64,000 nucleotides of DNA, taken from Acidovorax sp. Root219 (GTDB lineage: Bacteria; Pseudomonadota; Gammaproteobacteria; Burkholderiales; Burkholderiaceae_C). Every line of letters begins with the position of its first letter. Position 1 is the first letter of the stretch. The notes under the pieces were generated by a model. It had not been told where the DNA came from and ran no database searches. It saw only the letters and a list, made by a program, of their open reading frames with translations. Location of the stretch: positions 33,823 to 97,822 of the forward strand of contig NZ_LMIJ01000010.1 of assembly GCF_001428665.1 (NCBI RefSeq), in the 5' to 3' direction. The position numbers were made by a program, and so were the translations under genes. Shown here one piece after another: positions 55,625 through 64,000 of the stretch.

Positions 55625-56509
55625 TCAGCCCATTCTCTCCTGGAGAAAGTCCAGGAAGCACGCAATGCGCGCGGCCAGCTGCGTGTTGCGGTAGTACACC
55701 GCATTGATGGGCTGGCGCACGTCCACCGTGTCGCGCGCCAGCACCTGCACCAGGCGGCCGGCCTCGCGGTCGCCTGCGGTCATGAAATCCGACAGGCAAA
55801 CCAGCCCCACATGTTCCAGCGCCAGCTGGCGCAATGTTTCGCCGCTCGACGCGGTGAGGCTGGGCACGATCCGCCATTCGTCTCCGTGCGTGCCGCGCAG
55901 CGGCCAGCGGTTGAGCGACTCTGGCTCGTTGAAGCCCAGCAGCGTGTGCCCGGAGAGTTCGGCCACGCCCTTGGGCTTGCCGGCGCGCGCCAGGTACTCC
56001 GGGCTGGCCAGCACGCGCAGGCGGCTGGTGCACAGGGGGCGCGCGTGCAGGGTCGAGTCCTGCAGCCGGCCTATGCGGATGGCCACGTCCGTGCGCTGCT
56101 CCAGCAGGTCGATGTACATCTCGTCCGTATTGAGCTCCAGCGTGATCTGCGGATAGGCGGCTCGGAACGCCGGCACCAGCGGCACCACGGCGTGCAGCAT
56201 GAAAGGCGTGGCCGCATTCACGCGCAGCCGGCCGGCGGGCTGCTGGCGGCGTGCCGCCATGCTTTCCTCGGCATCGTCGATGGAGGCCAGGATGGCGCGC
56301 GTGCGCAGCAGGAAGGCCTGGCCCTCCTCGGTCAGCTCGGTGCGGCGCGTGGTGCGGCGCAGCAGCGTGGTCTCCAGCTTCTTTTCCAGGCGCCCAAGGG
56401 CACGGCTGATGCCCGAAACCGTCTGCCCCAACTGGTCCGCCGCCGCCGTGATGGAGCCGCCGTCGACCACGGCCACGAAGGCCTGCAACTCTTCCAGGGT
56501 GGATTTCAT
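55625..56509 (-). CDS. LysR-family transcriptional regulator
   Basis: Regulator of 294 residues with an N-terminal winged HTH (LEELQAFVAVVDGGSITAAA and ISRALGRLEKKLETTLLRRT) and a LysR substrate-binding domain (FRAAYPQITLELNTDEMYID). ATG 56509 is chosen. It is divergent from an MFS exporter and aldo-keto reductase pair, its likely targets. A clear inverted repeat between the genes is the probable operator. The effector is unknown. Confidence 0.93.
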   Translation of the reverse strand: MKSTLEELQAFVAVVDGGSITAAADQLGQTVSGISRALGRLEKKLETTLLRRTTRRTELTEEGQAFLLRTRAILASIDDAEESMAARRQQPAGRLRVNAATPFMLHAVVPLVPAFRAAYPQITLELNTDEMYIDLLEQRTDVAIRIGRLQDSTLHARPLCTSRLRVLASPEYLARAGKPKGVAELSGHTLLGFNEPESLNRWPLRGTHGDEWRIVPSLTASSGETLRQLALEHVGLVCLSDFMTAGDREAGRLVQVLARDTVDVRQPINAVYYRNTQLAARIACFLDFLQERMG

Positions 56510-56529
56510 GGGCGCAATGCTCGCCGATT

Positions 56530-56546
56530 GTTGATTCCAAATCAAC
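56530..56546. promoter_or_regulatory. Candidate LysR operator, GTTGATT-CCA-AATCAAC
   Basis: A perfect inverted repeat with 7-bp arms and a 3-bp centre lies 21 bases upstream of the LysR gene and 78 bases upstream of the MFS gene. It contains the T-N11-A core typical of LysR sites (TGATTCCAAATCA). Confidence 0.72.
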
Positions 56547-56623
56547 TATCTATGGCGTAGAACCCTCTTTTTCTGCAAGGCTGCAAACCCGACACTTCCC
56601 TGCATCTACACAGGAGTGTTTCC

Positions 56624-57826
56624 ATGCCCATTGCCTTGCTCGCGCTGACGCTCAGCGCATTCGCCAGCGGCACGACGGAGTTCGTGATCGTTGGCCTGCT
56701 GCCCACCGTGGCGGCCGATCTGTCCATCAGCATCCCTTCGGCGGGCCTGCTGGTGAGCCTGTATGCCCTGGGTGTCGCCGTCGGCGCCCCGGTGCTCACC
56801 GCGCTGACCGGCAAGCTGCCGCGCAAGGCGCTGCTGCTGTCGCTGATGGCGCTGTTCACCGCCGGCAACCTGCTGGCCTGGCAGGCACCGAGCTATGAAT
56901 CGCTGGTGGCCGCGCGCATCCTCACCGGCCTGGCGCACGGGGTGTTCTTCTCCATCGGCTCAACCATCGCCACCGGTTTGGTGCCGCGCGAGAAGGCGGC
57001 CAGCGCCATTGCCATCATGTTCACCGGGCTCACCGTGGCGCTGGTCACCGGCGTGCCGCTGGGCACCTTCATCGGCCAGCACTTCGGCTGGCGCGAGACC
57101 TTTTTGGCCGTCTCGGCCCTGGGCGTGGTCGCCTTCATCGGCAGCGCACTCTTCGTGCCGCGCAATATCGCCCATACCCCACCCGCCTCGCTGCTGCAGC
57201 AGGCCAAGGTGCTGGCCGAGCCACGCCTGCTGCTGGTCTATGCCAAGACGGCCATCGGCTACGGTGGCACCTTCATTCCCTTCACCTTTCTTGCACCCAT
57301 CCTGACCGACATCTCGGGGTTCAGCGCCGGTGCGGTGGGCTGGGTGATGCTGGTCTACGGCGTGTCGGTGGCCGTGGGCAACATCTGGGGTGGCCGGCTG
57401 GCCGACCGGCTGGGCCCGATCCCGGCGCTGCGCATCGTGTTCGCCCTGCTGGCCGCCGTGCTTTTGCTGCTGCAGTTCACCGCGCCGCACCCCTGGCTGG
57501 CGCTGGTGACCGTGCTGCTCTGGGGCGCCGTGGCCTTCGGCAATGTGCCGGGGCTGCAGGTCTACGTGGTCAAGCAGGCCGAGCGCTTCACGCCGCAGGC
57601 GGTGGACGTGGCCTCGGGCCTGAACATCGCCGCCTTCAACCTGGGCATTGCCGGTGCCGCCTGGGCCGGTGGCCTGATCGTGACGCACCTGGGCCTGATG
57701 CACACGCCCTGGATCGGTGCCGTGGTGGTGCTGGGCTCCCTGGCCCTGACGCACTACAGCGGCGTGCTGGACCGCCGAGCCGGCATCCCCGTGCGCTCCA
57801 GTGGCCCGGTCCCCGTCGGCCACTGA
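56624..57826 (+). CDS. MFS transporter, DHA1 (AraJ/SotB-like) family
   Basis: Twelve-helix major facilitator efflux protein of 400 residues. The start [20 protein letters not shown] matches the DHA1 group that exports sugars or drugs. Motif A-like [19 protein letters not shown] and the repeat in the second half [15 protein letters not shown] are present. It is the first gene of a two-gene unit with the aldo-keto reductase, opposite a LysR gene. The substrate is not inferable. Confidence 0.9.
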   Translation: MPIALLALTLSAFASGTTEFVIVGLLPTVAADLSISIPSAGLLVSLYALGVAVGAPVLTALTGKLPRKALLLSLMALFTAGNLLAWQAPSYESLVAARILTGLAHGVFFSIGSTIATGLVPREKAASAIAIMFTGLTVALVTGVPLGTFIGQHFGWRETFLAVSALGVVAFIGSALFVPRNIAHTPPASLLQQAKVLAEPRLLLVYAKTAIGYGGTFIPFTFLAPILTDISGFSAGAVGWVMLVYGVSVAVGNIWGGRLADRLGPIPALRIVFALLAAVLLLLQFTAPHPWLALVTVLLWGAVAFGNVPGLQVYVVKQAERFTPQAVDVASGLNIAAFNLGIAGAAWAGGLIVTHLGLMHTPWIGAVVVLGSLALTHYSGVLDRRAGIPVRSSGPVPVGH

Positions 57827-57866
57827 TCACCTTCTTTTCCTGCACATCCACACGGAGTCTTTCTTC

Positions 57867-58679
57867 ATGCATTCTTCTACCATCCCCGCCTTCGGCCTCG
57901 GTACCTTTCGCCTCAAGGACCAAGTCGTCATCGACTCGGTGCGCAACGCGCTCGACCTGGGTTACCGCGCCATCGACACCGCGCAGATCTACGGCAACGA
58001 GGCCGAGGTCGGCCAGGCCATCGCAGAAAGCGGTGTGCCACGCAGCGCGCTGTTCCTCACCACCAAGGTCTGGACGGAGAACCTGGCGGCGGACAAGCTC
58101 ATCCCCAGCCTGAAGGACAGCCTCGCCAAGCTGCGCAGCGAGCAGGTGGACCTGGCGTTGATCCACTGGCCTTCGCCCAGCGGTGCCGTGCCCGTGGCCG
58201 AGTTCATGGGTGCACTGGCCGAAGCCAGGGCCCAGGGCCTGGCGCGGCAGATCGGTGTCTCCAACTTCACCGTGGCGCTGATGCAGGAGGCCATTGCCGC
58301 CGTGGGCGCGGGCGCCATCGCCACCAACCAGGTTGAGCTGCACCCCTACCTGCAGAACCGCAGCGTGGCCGACTTCGCGAGAAGCCAGGGCATCCCCATC
58401 ACCTCGTACATGACGCTGGCCTACGGCAAGGTGCTGAACGACCCGGTGATCGAAGCCATTGCCCGCGCGCATGGGGGCACCACGGCCCAGGTGGCATTGG
58501 CCTGGGCGCTACAGCTCGGCTACGCGGTGATCCCCTCGTCCACCCGGCGCGAGAACCTGGCCAGCAACCTCAAGGCGCAGCAGCTGCGCCTTACCGATGC
58601 CGATATGGCGCAGATCGCCAGCCTGGACCGTGGCGGCCGCCTGGTCGACCCCGACGGCCTTGCCCCTGCCTGGGATTGA
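57867..58679 (+). CDS. dkgB: Aldo-keto reductase, DkgB-like
   Basis: NADPH-dependent aldehyde and ketone reductase of 270 residues, similar in length and pattern to 2,5-diketo-D-gluconate reductase B. The catalytic tetrad is visible: Asp and Tyr in [17 protein letters not shown], Lys in LTTKVWTE and His in LALIHWPSP. The cofactor site is [21 protein letters not shown] 57867 starts 40 bases after the MFS gene. The true substrate is not certain; methylglyoxal or other reactive aldehydes are possible. Confidence 0.88.
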   Translation: MHSSTIPAFGLGTFRLKDQVVIDSVRNALDLGYRAIDTAQIYGNEAEVGQAIAESGVPRSALFLTTKVWTENLAADKLIPSLKDSLAKLRSEQVDLALIHWPSPSGAVPVAEFMGALAEARAQGLARQIGVSNFTVALMQEAIAAVGAGAIATNQVELHPYLQNRSVADFARSQGIPITSYMTLAYGKVLNDPVIEAIARAHGGTTAQVALAWALQLGYAVIPSSTRRENLASNLKAQQLRLTDADMAQIASLDRGGRLVDPDGLAPAWD

Positions 58680-58688
58680 CCGATCCTC

Positions 58689-59558
58689 TCAGCCGGTCAC
58701 CACGCGCACGAAGGCCGGCACCACCCCCAAGGCATCGTCGCGCCGCTGCAGCGCATGCACGTCGGCACGCGGTGCCCTGGCCCCCAGGGTCTTGAGCACC
58801 ACGCGGGCGCCGAACAGGCTGCCGAGCGACGACGGCACCAGCGCCACGCCCAGCCCTGCGGCCACCAGGCTCAGCAAGGCCGCCAGCTCCACCGTGGTCT
58901 GCGCCACCCGGGGCGCAAAGCCGGCCTGCACGCAGCACTGCACCATGTGCTCGGCGTGGGCCGATGAATCGCGGCGCAGCATCACGAAGGCCTCGCTGCG
59001 CAGGTCCTTCAGGGCCAGCGCCTTGCGCGCCGCCAGCGGGTGGCCGGGCGGCAGGGCCGCCACCACGGGGTCGGGCCACAGCAGGGTGCTCGCGAGCTGG
59101 TCGTCGTTGACCGCCGTGCGCGAAATGCCCACGTCGATGCGCTTGTCGCGCAGGGCCGCCTGCTGCAGCGAGGGCTGCATCTCGTGCAGCACCACGTCCA
59201 CGCCCGGGTGGCTGTGCCGGTAGCGCGCCAGCGCTGCCGGAAACGGCCCGAGGAAATGCGAGCCCGACAGCCCCACCTCGATGCGCCCCGCCTGCCCCTG
59301 GCCGATGGCCGCCACGCGCTGGCGCGCCGTGTCCAGCCGCTCCAGCACCGCACGCGCATCCACCAGGTAGGCCTGGCCTGCCAGCGTCAGTTCCACACGC
59401 CGGCTGGTGCGCACGAACAGCTGGGCGCCCAGCTCCGCCTCGAGTTGCGCGATCTGCAGGCTCAGCGGCGGCTGCGACACATGCAGGCGCTGCGCGGCGC
59501 GCGTGAAGCTCAGCTCTTCGGCCAGGGCGATGAAGTAACGCAGGTGCCGCAGTTCCAT
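58689..59558 (-). CDS. LysR-family transcriptional regulator
   Basis: Regulator of 289 residues with the N-terminal HTH (MELRHLRYFIALAEELSFTR and VSQPPLSLQIAQLEAELGAQ) and a LysR substrate-binding domain (RIEVGLSGSHFLGPFPAALA), resembling the BenM/CatM type that senses aromatic or dicarboxylic compounds. It is divergent from the Bug-type binding protein and maleate isomerase genes, which it probably controls through the inverted repeats between them. Confidence 0.93.
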   Translation of the reverse strand: MELRHLRYFIALAEELSFTRAAQRLHVSQPPLSLQIAQLEAELGAQLFVRTSRRVELTLAGQAYLVDARAVLERLDTARQRVAAIGQGQAGRIEVGLSGSHFLGPFPAALARYRHSHPGVDVVLHEMQPSLQQAALRDKRIDVGISRTAVNDDQLASTLLWPDPVVAALPPGHPLAARKALALKDLRSEAFVMLRRDSSAHAEHMVQCCVQAGFAPRVAQTTVELAALLSLVAAGLGVALVPSSLGSLFGARVVLKTLGARAPRADVHALQRRDDALGVVPAFVRVVTG

Positions 59559-59571
59559 TGATACTTTTCAA

Positions 59572-59585
59572 GTCTTGATCAAGAC
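59572..59585. promoter_or_regulatory. 14-bp perfect palindrome GTCTTGATCAAGAC
   Basis: It lies 13 bases upstream of the LysR start in the LysR/Bug divergent region and abuts a second inverted repeat. Probable regulator-binding or autoregulation site. Confidence 0.6.
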
Positions 59586-59607
59586 CAACAATATATTGGA
59601 CTGTTGG
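59585..59607. promoter_or_regulatory. Inverted repeat CCAACA-N11-TGTTGG, candidate LysR site
   Basis: Perfect 6-bp arms are separated by 11 bases in an AT-rich stretch 50 bases upstream of the Bug gene. The spacing fits a LysR recognition site, with the adjacent palindrome as a possible activation site. Confidence 0.62.
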
Positions 59608-59657
59608 TTCGCTTGTTTCCACAATACCCTGACTACAACATCCAGGCGGAGACAAAC

Positions 59658-60620
59658 ATGACGATCAAGCACAGCCTGCTGGCTGCCACGCTGGCCCTTT
59701 CGGGCCTGGCCACTGCGCAGGACAACTTCCCCAGCAAGGCCATCACGCTCACGGTGCCCAACCCGCCCGGCGGTGTGGTGGACACCTCGGCCCGGTTGCT
59801 CAACGAACCCCTGGCGCGCGTGCTCGGCCAGCCGGTGGTGATCGACAACAAGGCGGGCGGCAGCGGCAACGTGGCCTACGGTGCGGTGGCCCGCAGCAAG
59901 GCCGACGGCTACAACCTGCTGATCTCGTATTCGGCCTACCATGTGGGCAACCCGGCGCTCTCGCCCAGCCTGCCCTGGGAGGCCAAGGATTTCGCGCCCG
60001 TGGCCCTGCTCACCGTGGCCACCAACGTGATTGCGGCCCACCCTTCGGTACCGGGCAACAACCTCAAGGAGTTCATCGCCTACCTCAAGGCGAACCCCGG
60101 CAAGGTCAACTACGCATCGCAAGGCAATGGCTCGCTCTCGCACATCGGCACCGAGATCTTCAAGCAGCAGAGCGGCACCTTCATGACCCACATCCCCTAC
60201 CGCGGTTCGGGCCCGGCCGTGGCCGACGTGCTGGCCGGCCAGGTGCAGGTGTTCATCACCACGCCGCCCTCCGTCATGCAGCATGTGGTCAGCGGCAAGC
60301 TCAAGGCCTTTGCCGTGACCGGCACCAAGCGCCACCCGGGCCTGCCCAACGTGCCGACAGTGGCCGAGGCCGGCATGCCCGACTTCAAGCTCGAAGCCTG
60401 GGTGGGCCTGTTCGCCCCGGCGGCCACGCCACCGGCAGTGATCACCAAGCTCACGGCCGACGTGAAGAAGGCCCTGGAGATGCCCGAGACGCGCCAGCGC
60501 GCCGACGCCGCCGGCATCGAGCTGCGCTACCTGCCACCCGATGCGCTCGGCGACCTGGTGAAAACCGAGACCGCCTACTGGGCCAAGACCATCAAGGGCG
60601 CCGGCATCAAGGCCGACTGA
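59658..60620 (+). CDS. Bug-family (TctC) periplasmic solute-binding protein
   Basis: Tripartite tricarboxylate transporter receptor of 320 residues, a family greatly expanded in Comamonadaceae and Alcaligenaceae. It has a signal peptide (cleavage after GLATA) and the family landmarks FPSKAITLTVPNPPGGVVD, NKAGGSGNVAYGAVARSKADG and HIPYRGSGPAVADVLAGQVQ. No TctA or TctB membrane genes are adjacent, so it is an orphan receptor. The downstream maleate isomerase suggests a C4-dicarboxylate or related ligand; this is inference. Confidence 0.93.
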   Translation: MTIKHSLLAATLALSGLATAQDNFPSKAITLTVPNPPGGVVDTSARLLNEPLARVLGQPVVIDNKAGGSGNVAYGAVARSKADGYNLLISYSAYHVGNPALSPSLPWEAKDFAPVALLTVATNVIAAHPSVPGNNLKEFIAYLKANPGKVNYASQGNGSLSHIGTEIFKQQSGTFMTHIPYRGSGPAVADVLAGQVQVFITTPPSVMQHVVSGKLKAFAVTGTKRHPGLPNVPTVAEAGMPDFKLEAWVGLFAPAATPPAVITKLTADVKKALEMPETRQRADAAGIELRYLPPDALGDLVKTETAYWAKTIKGAGIKAD

Positions 60621-60710
60621 CCCGCCAAAGACTCTCCCTGCGTGATCCCGTCCCCGGCGCCTCCAGCGCCGGGCAGGCAGCGCTTTGCCATTTTTCCCTG
60701 AAAGACCGCC

Positions 60711-61463
60711 ATGCAACGCACCTACCGCATCGGGCAGATCGTGCCCAGCTCCAACACCACCATGGAGACCGAGATCCCCGCCATGCTGCGCGCCCGCGAG
60801 CAGATCCTGCCCGAGCGCTTCAGCTTCCATGCCAGCCGCATGCGCATGCAGAAGGTCACCCAGGAAGAGCTGGCCGCCATGGACCGCGACTCCGACCGCT
60901 GCGCACTGGAACTTTCGGATGGAAAGATGGACGTGATGGGCTATGCCTGCCTGGTGGCCATCATGAGCATGGGCCTGGGCTACCACCGCACGTCCGAGCG
61001 GCGGCTGCACGATGTCACCGTGGCCAACGGCAAGCCTGCGCCCGTGGTGTCGAGCGCTGGCGCGCTGGTCGAAGGCCTGAAGGCCATGGGCGCGAAGAAG
61101 GTTTCCATCCTCACGCCCTACATGAAACCCCTCACCCAACTGGTGGTGGATTACATCGAACACGAAGGCATCGCCGTGCACGACAGCCTGTCGCTGGAGA
61201 TCGCCGACAACCTGGAGGTGGGCGCACAGGACCCTGCGGCACCGGCGCAGATCGTGCAGCGCCTGGACACGCGCGGCGTGGACGTGGTGGTGATCTCGGC
61301 ATGCGTGCAGATGCCCTCGCTGGCATCGGTGCAGGTGGCGCAGGACCGGCTGGGCATCCCCGTCGTGTCGGCTGCGGCTTGCACCACCTGGGCCATGCTC
61401 AGGCGCCTGGGGCTGGAGACCCGGGTGCCCCATGCCGGCGCCCTGCTCTCGGGCAAGTACTGA
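60711..61463 (+). CDS. maiA: Maleate cis-trans isomerase
   Basis: Asp/Glu racemase-superfamily enzyme converting maleate to fumarate, the last step of nicotinate and some aromatic degradation routes. The 250-residue product has IGQIVPSSNTTMETEIPAM and two cysteines at residues 80 (MGYACLVAI) and 198 (VVISACVQMPS), in the spacing of the catalytic pair in known maleate isomerases. It lies 90 bases after the Bug gene. No other catabolic genes of the nicotinate pathway are in the window. The substrate could also be an arylmalonate-type compound. Confidence 0.85.
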   Translation: MQRTYRIGQIVPSSNTTMETEIPAMLRAREQILPERFSFHASRMRMQKVTQEELAAMDRDSDRCALELSDGKMDVMGYACLVAIMSMGLGYHRTSERRLHDVTVANGKPAPVVSSAGALVEGLKAMGAKKVSILTPYMKPLTQLVVDYIEHEGIAVHDSLSLEIADNLEVGAQDPAAPAQIVQRLDTRGVDVVVISACVQMPSLASVQVAQDRLGIPVVSAAACTTWAMLRRLGLETRVPHAGALLSGKY

Positions 61464-61535
61464 TCCGCGGGAAAGCCCCGCGCTTTCCCGCATGACGCGC
61501 CCGGCAGGCTGCGGTCAAAGCCGGATAATGGGCCC

Positions 61536-63203
61536 ATGCCCCGCATCAGCCAGCAACTCCATCCCCACCGCGAACCCGTTCCCACCCGCCTGGCCGCCAC
61601 CGTGCTGCTGCTGCGCGACGCCGAAGGCGACGGGGCGCTGGAGGTGCTGATGACGCGGCGCTCGCCCAACGCGAGCTTTGCCCCAGGGGCCTACGTCTTT
61701 CCGGGCGGCGGCATCGATGCGCTCGATGCCCAGTCGCACCAGGTGGCGGACCGCCGCCCGGCCCAGAGCGACCTGCACCTGACCCAGGCGATCGCCGCCA
61801 TCCGCGAGAGCTTCGAGGAACTGGGCGTGCTGCTGGCGCGCCACGCCGACGGCCGCATGGCCGATGCCGACGACATTGCCGCACTGGACCGCAGCGCGCC
61901 ATTTGCCGCGCAGTGCGAAGCCCGGGGCCTGCGCCTGGCGGCCGACAGCGTGTACCTGCTGGCCTACTGGACGGCCGACCGCGACCTGCCGCGCCGCTTC
62001 GAGGTGCCCTTCCTGGCCGCACGCATGCCCGAGGGCCAGACCCCGGTGGCCGACGAGGCCGAGCAGTTCGAGCCCGTGTGGGTGCGCCCGGCCGACGCAC
62101 TGGCGCGGCACGAGGCAGGCCAGTTCTTCATGATCTTCCCGACCATCCGAACGCTGCAGCGGCTGGCGAAATTCAAGAACACCGACGCCGTGCTCGGCGC
62201 CCTGGCCAATGAACAGCCCCTGTGGGTGAGCTGCCCGCGCGCCGGCCTGCTGGGTGGCAAGGAAGCGCGCTACATGGAAGACGAGATGCCGTTCGGCGAA
62301 CTGGCGCTGGTCTGCCCCGATGGGCAGATCGTGCACCCGCTCGACTGGCAGACCGACCACCCCGTGCCCCTGCTCAAGAACGTGCAGCGCCTCACGGCCC
62401 CCAATTCGGGTGTGATGACCGGCCCGGGCACCAACAGCTACCTGGTGGGCGACCCGGCCACGGGCTATATCGCCATCGACCCCGGACCGGCCGACCCCGA
62501 GCACCTGGAGAAGCTCTGGCGCGCCGCCGGTGGCGACATCCGCTCCATCGTCTGCACACACTCGCACCCCGACCACTCTCCCGGCGCGGCGCCGCTGCAG
62601 GCACTGTGCGTGCAGGCCGGGCAGCCGGCGCCCCCCATCCTGGGCCTGCGCTCGGCCCCCACAGCCCGCGTGGCCAGCGCCTTCACGCCCGAGCGCGAGC
62701 TGGCCCATGGCGAGCGCCTGGTGCTGTCCGCCCAGGTGGGCGATGCCGCCACCAGCCACACCCTGCAGGTGGTCCACACCCCCGGCCATGCGGCCAACCA
62801 CCTGTGCCTGCTGCTGGAGGAGGATGGCCTGCTGTTCAGCGGCGACCACATCCTCAACGGCAGCACCACGGTGGTCGACCCGCCGGACGGCAACATGGCC
62901 GACTACCTCGATTCGCTGGACGCGCTGGACGCGGCCTGCGAGAAGCAGGGCGTGAACTTCATCCTGCCCGCGCACGGCTACGTATTGGGCGAGGCGCGCA
63001 GCGCCATTGCCCGCCTGAAGGCCCACCGCCTGGCGCGCGAGGCCAAGGTGCTGGCCGCCATGCAGGCCCTGCCCCAGGGCAGCATGGACGACTGGGTGCG
63101 GCACGCCTACGACGACGTGCCCCCGCGCATGTGGCCCGTCGCCCAGCGTTCGCTGCTTGCACATGTAGAGCGCATCCGCGCCATGGAACCCGGTAATGAC
63201 TGA
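61536..63203 (+). CDS. NUDIX hydrolase-metallo-beta-lactamase fusion
   Basis: Two hydrolase domains in one 555-residue protein. The N-terminal half (about 15-235) is NUDIX-like, with FPGGGIDALD and, after an insertion, the REXXEELG helix (RESFEELGVLL, residues 90-100). The C-terminal half (about 265-545) is a metallo-beta-lactamase fold of the LACTB2 type, with zinc motif THSHPDHSPG near 341, TPGHAANHL, the Asp in FSGDHIL and a final His in PAHGYVLG. The NUDIX part resembles NUDT8/NUDT19-like CoA or nucleotide hydrolases. It overlaps the next gene by 8 bases. Confidence 0.88.
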   Translation: MPRISQQLHPHREPVPTRLAATVLLLRDAEGDGALEVLMTRRSPNASFAPGAYVFPGGGIDALDAQSHQVADRRPAQSDLHLTQAIAAIRESFEELGVLLARHADGRMADADDIAALDRSAPFAAQCEARGLRLAADSVYLLAYWTADRDLPRRFEVPFLAARMPEGQTPVADEAEQFEPVWVRPADALARHEAGQFFMIFPTIRTLQRLAKFKNTDAVLGALANEQPLWVSCPRAGLLGGKEARYMEDEMPFGELALVCPDGQIVHPLDWQTDHPVPLLKNVQRLTAPNSGVMTGPGTNSYLVGDPATGYIAIDPGPADPEHLEKLWRAAGGDIRSIVCTHSHPDHSPGAAPLQALCVQAGQPAPPILGLRSAPTARVASAFTPERELAHGERLVLSAQVGDAATSHTLQVVHTPGHAANHLCLLLEEDGLLFSGDHILNGSTTVVDPPDGNMADYLDSLDALDAACEKQGVNFILPAHGYVLGEARSAIARLKAHRLAREAKVLAAMQALPQGSMDDWVRHAYDDVPPRMWPVAQRSLLAHVERIRAMEPGND

Positions 63204-63984
63204 AAAAAACCCTGAAGCCGGCCATGTCCGGCTGGCCAAGCGCGTGGCCGAGCAGCTCAACTGCTCGCGCAGCACGGCCGAACAATTCATCGAGGGCGGC
63301 TTCGTGAGCGTGGAGGGCGCCGTGGTCGAGGTGCCCGGTGCGCGCGTGGCACCGCACCAAAGCGTGGCGGTGGACCCCGATGCGAGCCTGCTGGAGCTGA
63401 CCCCCGTCACCCTGCTGCTGCACAAGCCCGCCGGTTTCGAGGCCGGCCTGGGTGCGCCGGGGCAGGCCGGCGCCGCCCATGCGAGCCGTAGCCAGGGCGC
63501 GACGCCCGCCGTCACGCTGCTGGCCCTCGCCTCGCACCTGCCCGAGGACGCCTCGGGCATTCGCGTGCTGCAGCGCCATTTTCGCCAGCTCGAATGCTTC
63601 ACCCCCCTGCCCACAGAGGCCAGCGGCCTGGTGGTCTATACCCAGGACAAGCGCATTGCACGCAAGCTGGCCGAGGACATCGAATCGCTGGAGCAGGAAT
63701 GCATCGTGGAGGTGGCCGGCGAGATCGCACCCAACGGCCTGCAGCGCCTGTGCCACGGCCTGTCATTCAATGGCCGCGCGCTGCCCCCCATCAAGGTGAG
63801 CTGGCAGAACGAGACGCGGCTGCGCTTTGCGCTCAAAGGCATCCGTCCGGGGCAGATTCCGGCCATGTGCGAGGCCGTGGGCCTGCGCGTGGTGGCCATC
63901 AAGCGCATCCGCATCGGGCGCGTGCCACTGTCCAAGGTGCCCGAGGGACAGTGGCGCTACCTGCAGCCCTGGGAGCGATTCTGA
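63196..63984 (+). CDS. Pseudouridine synthase-like protein lacking catalytic Asp
   Basis: RsuA/RluB/RluF-type protein of 262 residues. An N-terminal S4 RNA-binding domain (VRLAKRVAEQLNCSRSTAEQ, FIEGGFVSVEG) precedes a pseudouridine synthase fold with VTLLLHKPAG, YTQD and the C-terminal MCEAVGLRVVAIKRIRIG. The catalytic RLDxxTSG motif is replaced by PLPTEASG at 137-144, with Pro139 where the catalytic Asp should be. It is therefore probably inactive as a synthase and may only bind RNA. The start overlaps the NUDIX-MBL gene by 8 bases. Confidence 0.82.
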   Translation: MTEKNPEAGHVRLAKRVAEQLNCSRSTAEQFIEGGFVSVEGAVVEVPGARVAPHQSVAVDPDASLLELTPVTLLLHKPAGFEAGLGAPGQAGAAHASRSQGATPAVTLLALASHLPEDASGIRVLQRHFRQLECFTPLPTEASGLVVYTQDKRIARKLAEDIESLEQECIVEVAGEIAPNGLQRLCHGLSFNGRALPPIKVSWQNETRLRFALKGIRPGQIPAMCEAVGLRVVAIKRIRIGRVPLSKVPEGQWRYLQPWERF

Positions 63985-64000
63985 ACGGCACTCGCTAGCT

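Noticed and set aside
59568-61493. Long minus-strand frame opposite the Bug and maleate isomerase genes
   Set aside because: Composition is typical of an antisense shadow, and both plus-strand genes are clear family members.

Overview
The window is a high-GC betaproteobacterial chromosome segment, most likely from the family Comamonadaceae (Acidovorax or a close relative). This is inferred from base composition, an mraZ-to-ftsZ cluster typical of the group, an alanine-rich N-terminal extension on a Cys-poor DksA, Bug-family periplasmic binding proteins and the LysR-rich accessory content. Genes are densely packed and often overlap by 1-4 bases. I see no tRNA, rRNA, CRISPR array, intact insertion sequence or prophage.

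Layout. (1) 20-10608: a type II secretion system. gspC is divergent from gspG-H-I-J-K-L-M-N-D-E; gspF is not in the window and may lie to the left. A tandem 84-bp GC-rich repeat separates gspG and gspH, and the secretin GspD carries a SPOR-like C-terminal domain. A terminator separates gspE from a convergent chemoreceptor gene. (2) 12571-14837: thiC behind a TPP riboswitch, preceded by a 102-bp segment bounded by 15-bp inverted repeats. (3) 14838-15944: a 57-residue membrane protein gene and lpxC. (4) 16001-23130: an accessory envelope module between lpxC and ftsZ. It holds a RskA-type anti-sigma factor, an ECF sigma factor, a CsgG-like/DUF4384 lipoprotein, an unrecognised Cys-rich secreted protein and a PF03640-type secreted protein on the minus strand, and a NarL-type response regulator plus sensor kinase on the plus strand. 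(5) 23217-41160: the complete division and cell wall cluster mraZ-rsmH-ftsL-ftsI-murE-murF-mraY-murD-ftsW-murG-murC-ddlB-ftsQ-ftsA-ftsZ, all on the minus strand. It is preceded by four AGTG repeats at exact 10-bp spacing (MraZ boxes) and ended by a strong terminator.

(6) 41413-47352: hslU, hslV, a STAS-domain protein, dksA and a CobW-type metallochaperone GTPase. (7) 47572-54782: an RlmI-like methyltransferase, a short signal peptidase I, a GGDEF/EAL membrane protein and the xerC-DUF484-dapF group. (8) 54910-63984: metabolic and accessory genes. These are a glutathione transferase, a LysR/MFS/aldo-keto reductase group, a LysR/Bug/maleate isomerase group, a NUDIX-metallo-beta-lactamase fusion, and a pseudouridine synthase-like protein whose catalytic aspartate appears to be lost. 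Both divergent LysR promoter regions hold clear inverted repeats.

The best candidate for an undescribed system is the 16.0-23.1 kb module. A sigma/anti-sigma pair is translationally coupled to a CsgG-like outer membrane lipoprotein, next to a Cys-rich secreted protein and a divergent two-component system, and the whole lies inside what is commonly the ftsZ-lpxC junction.
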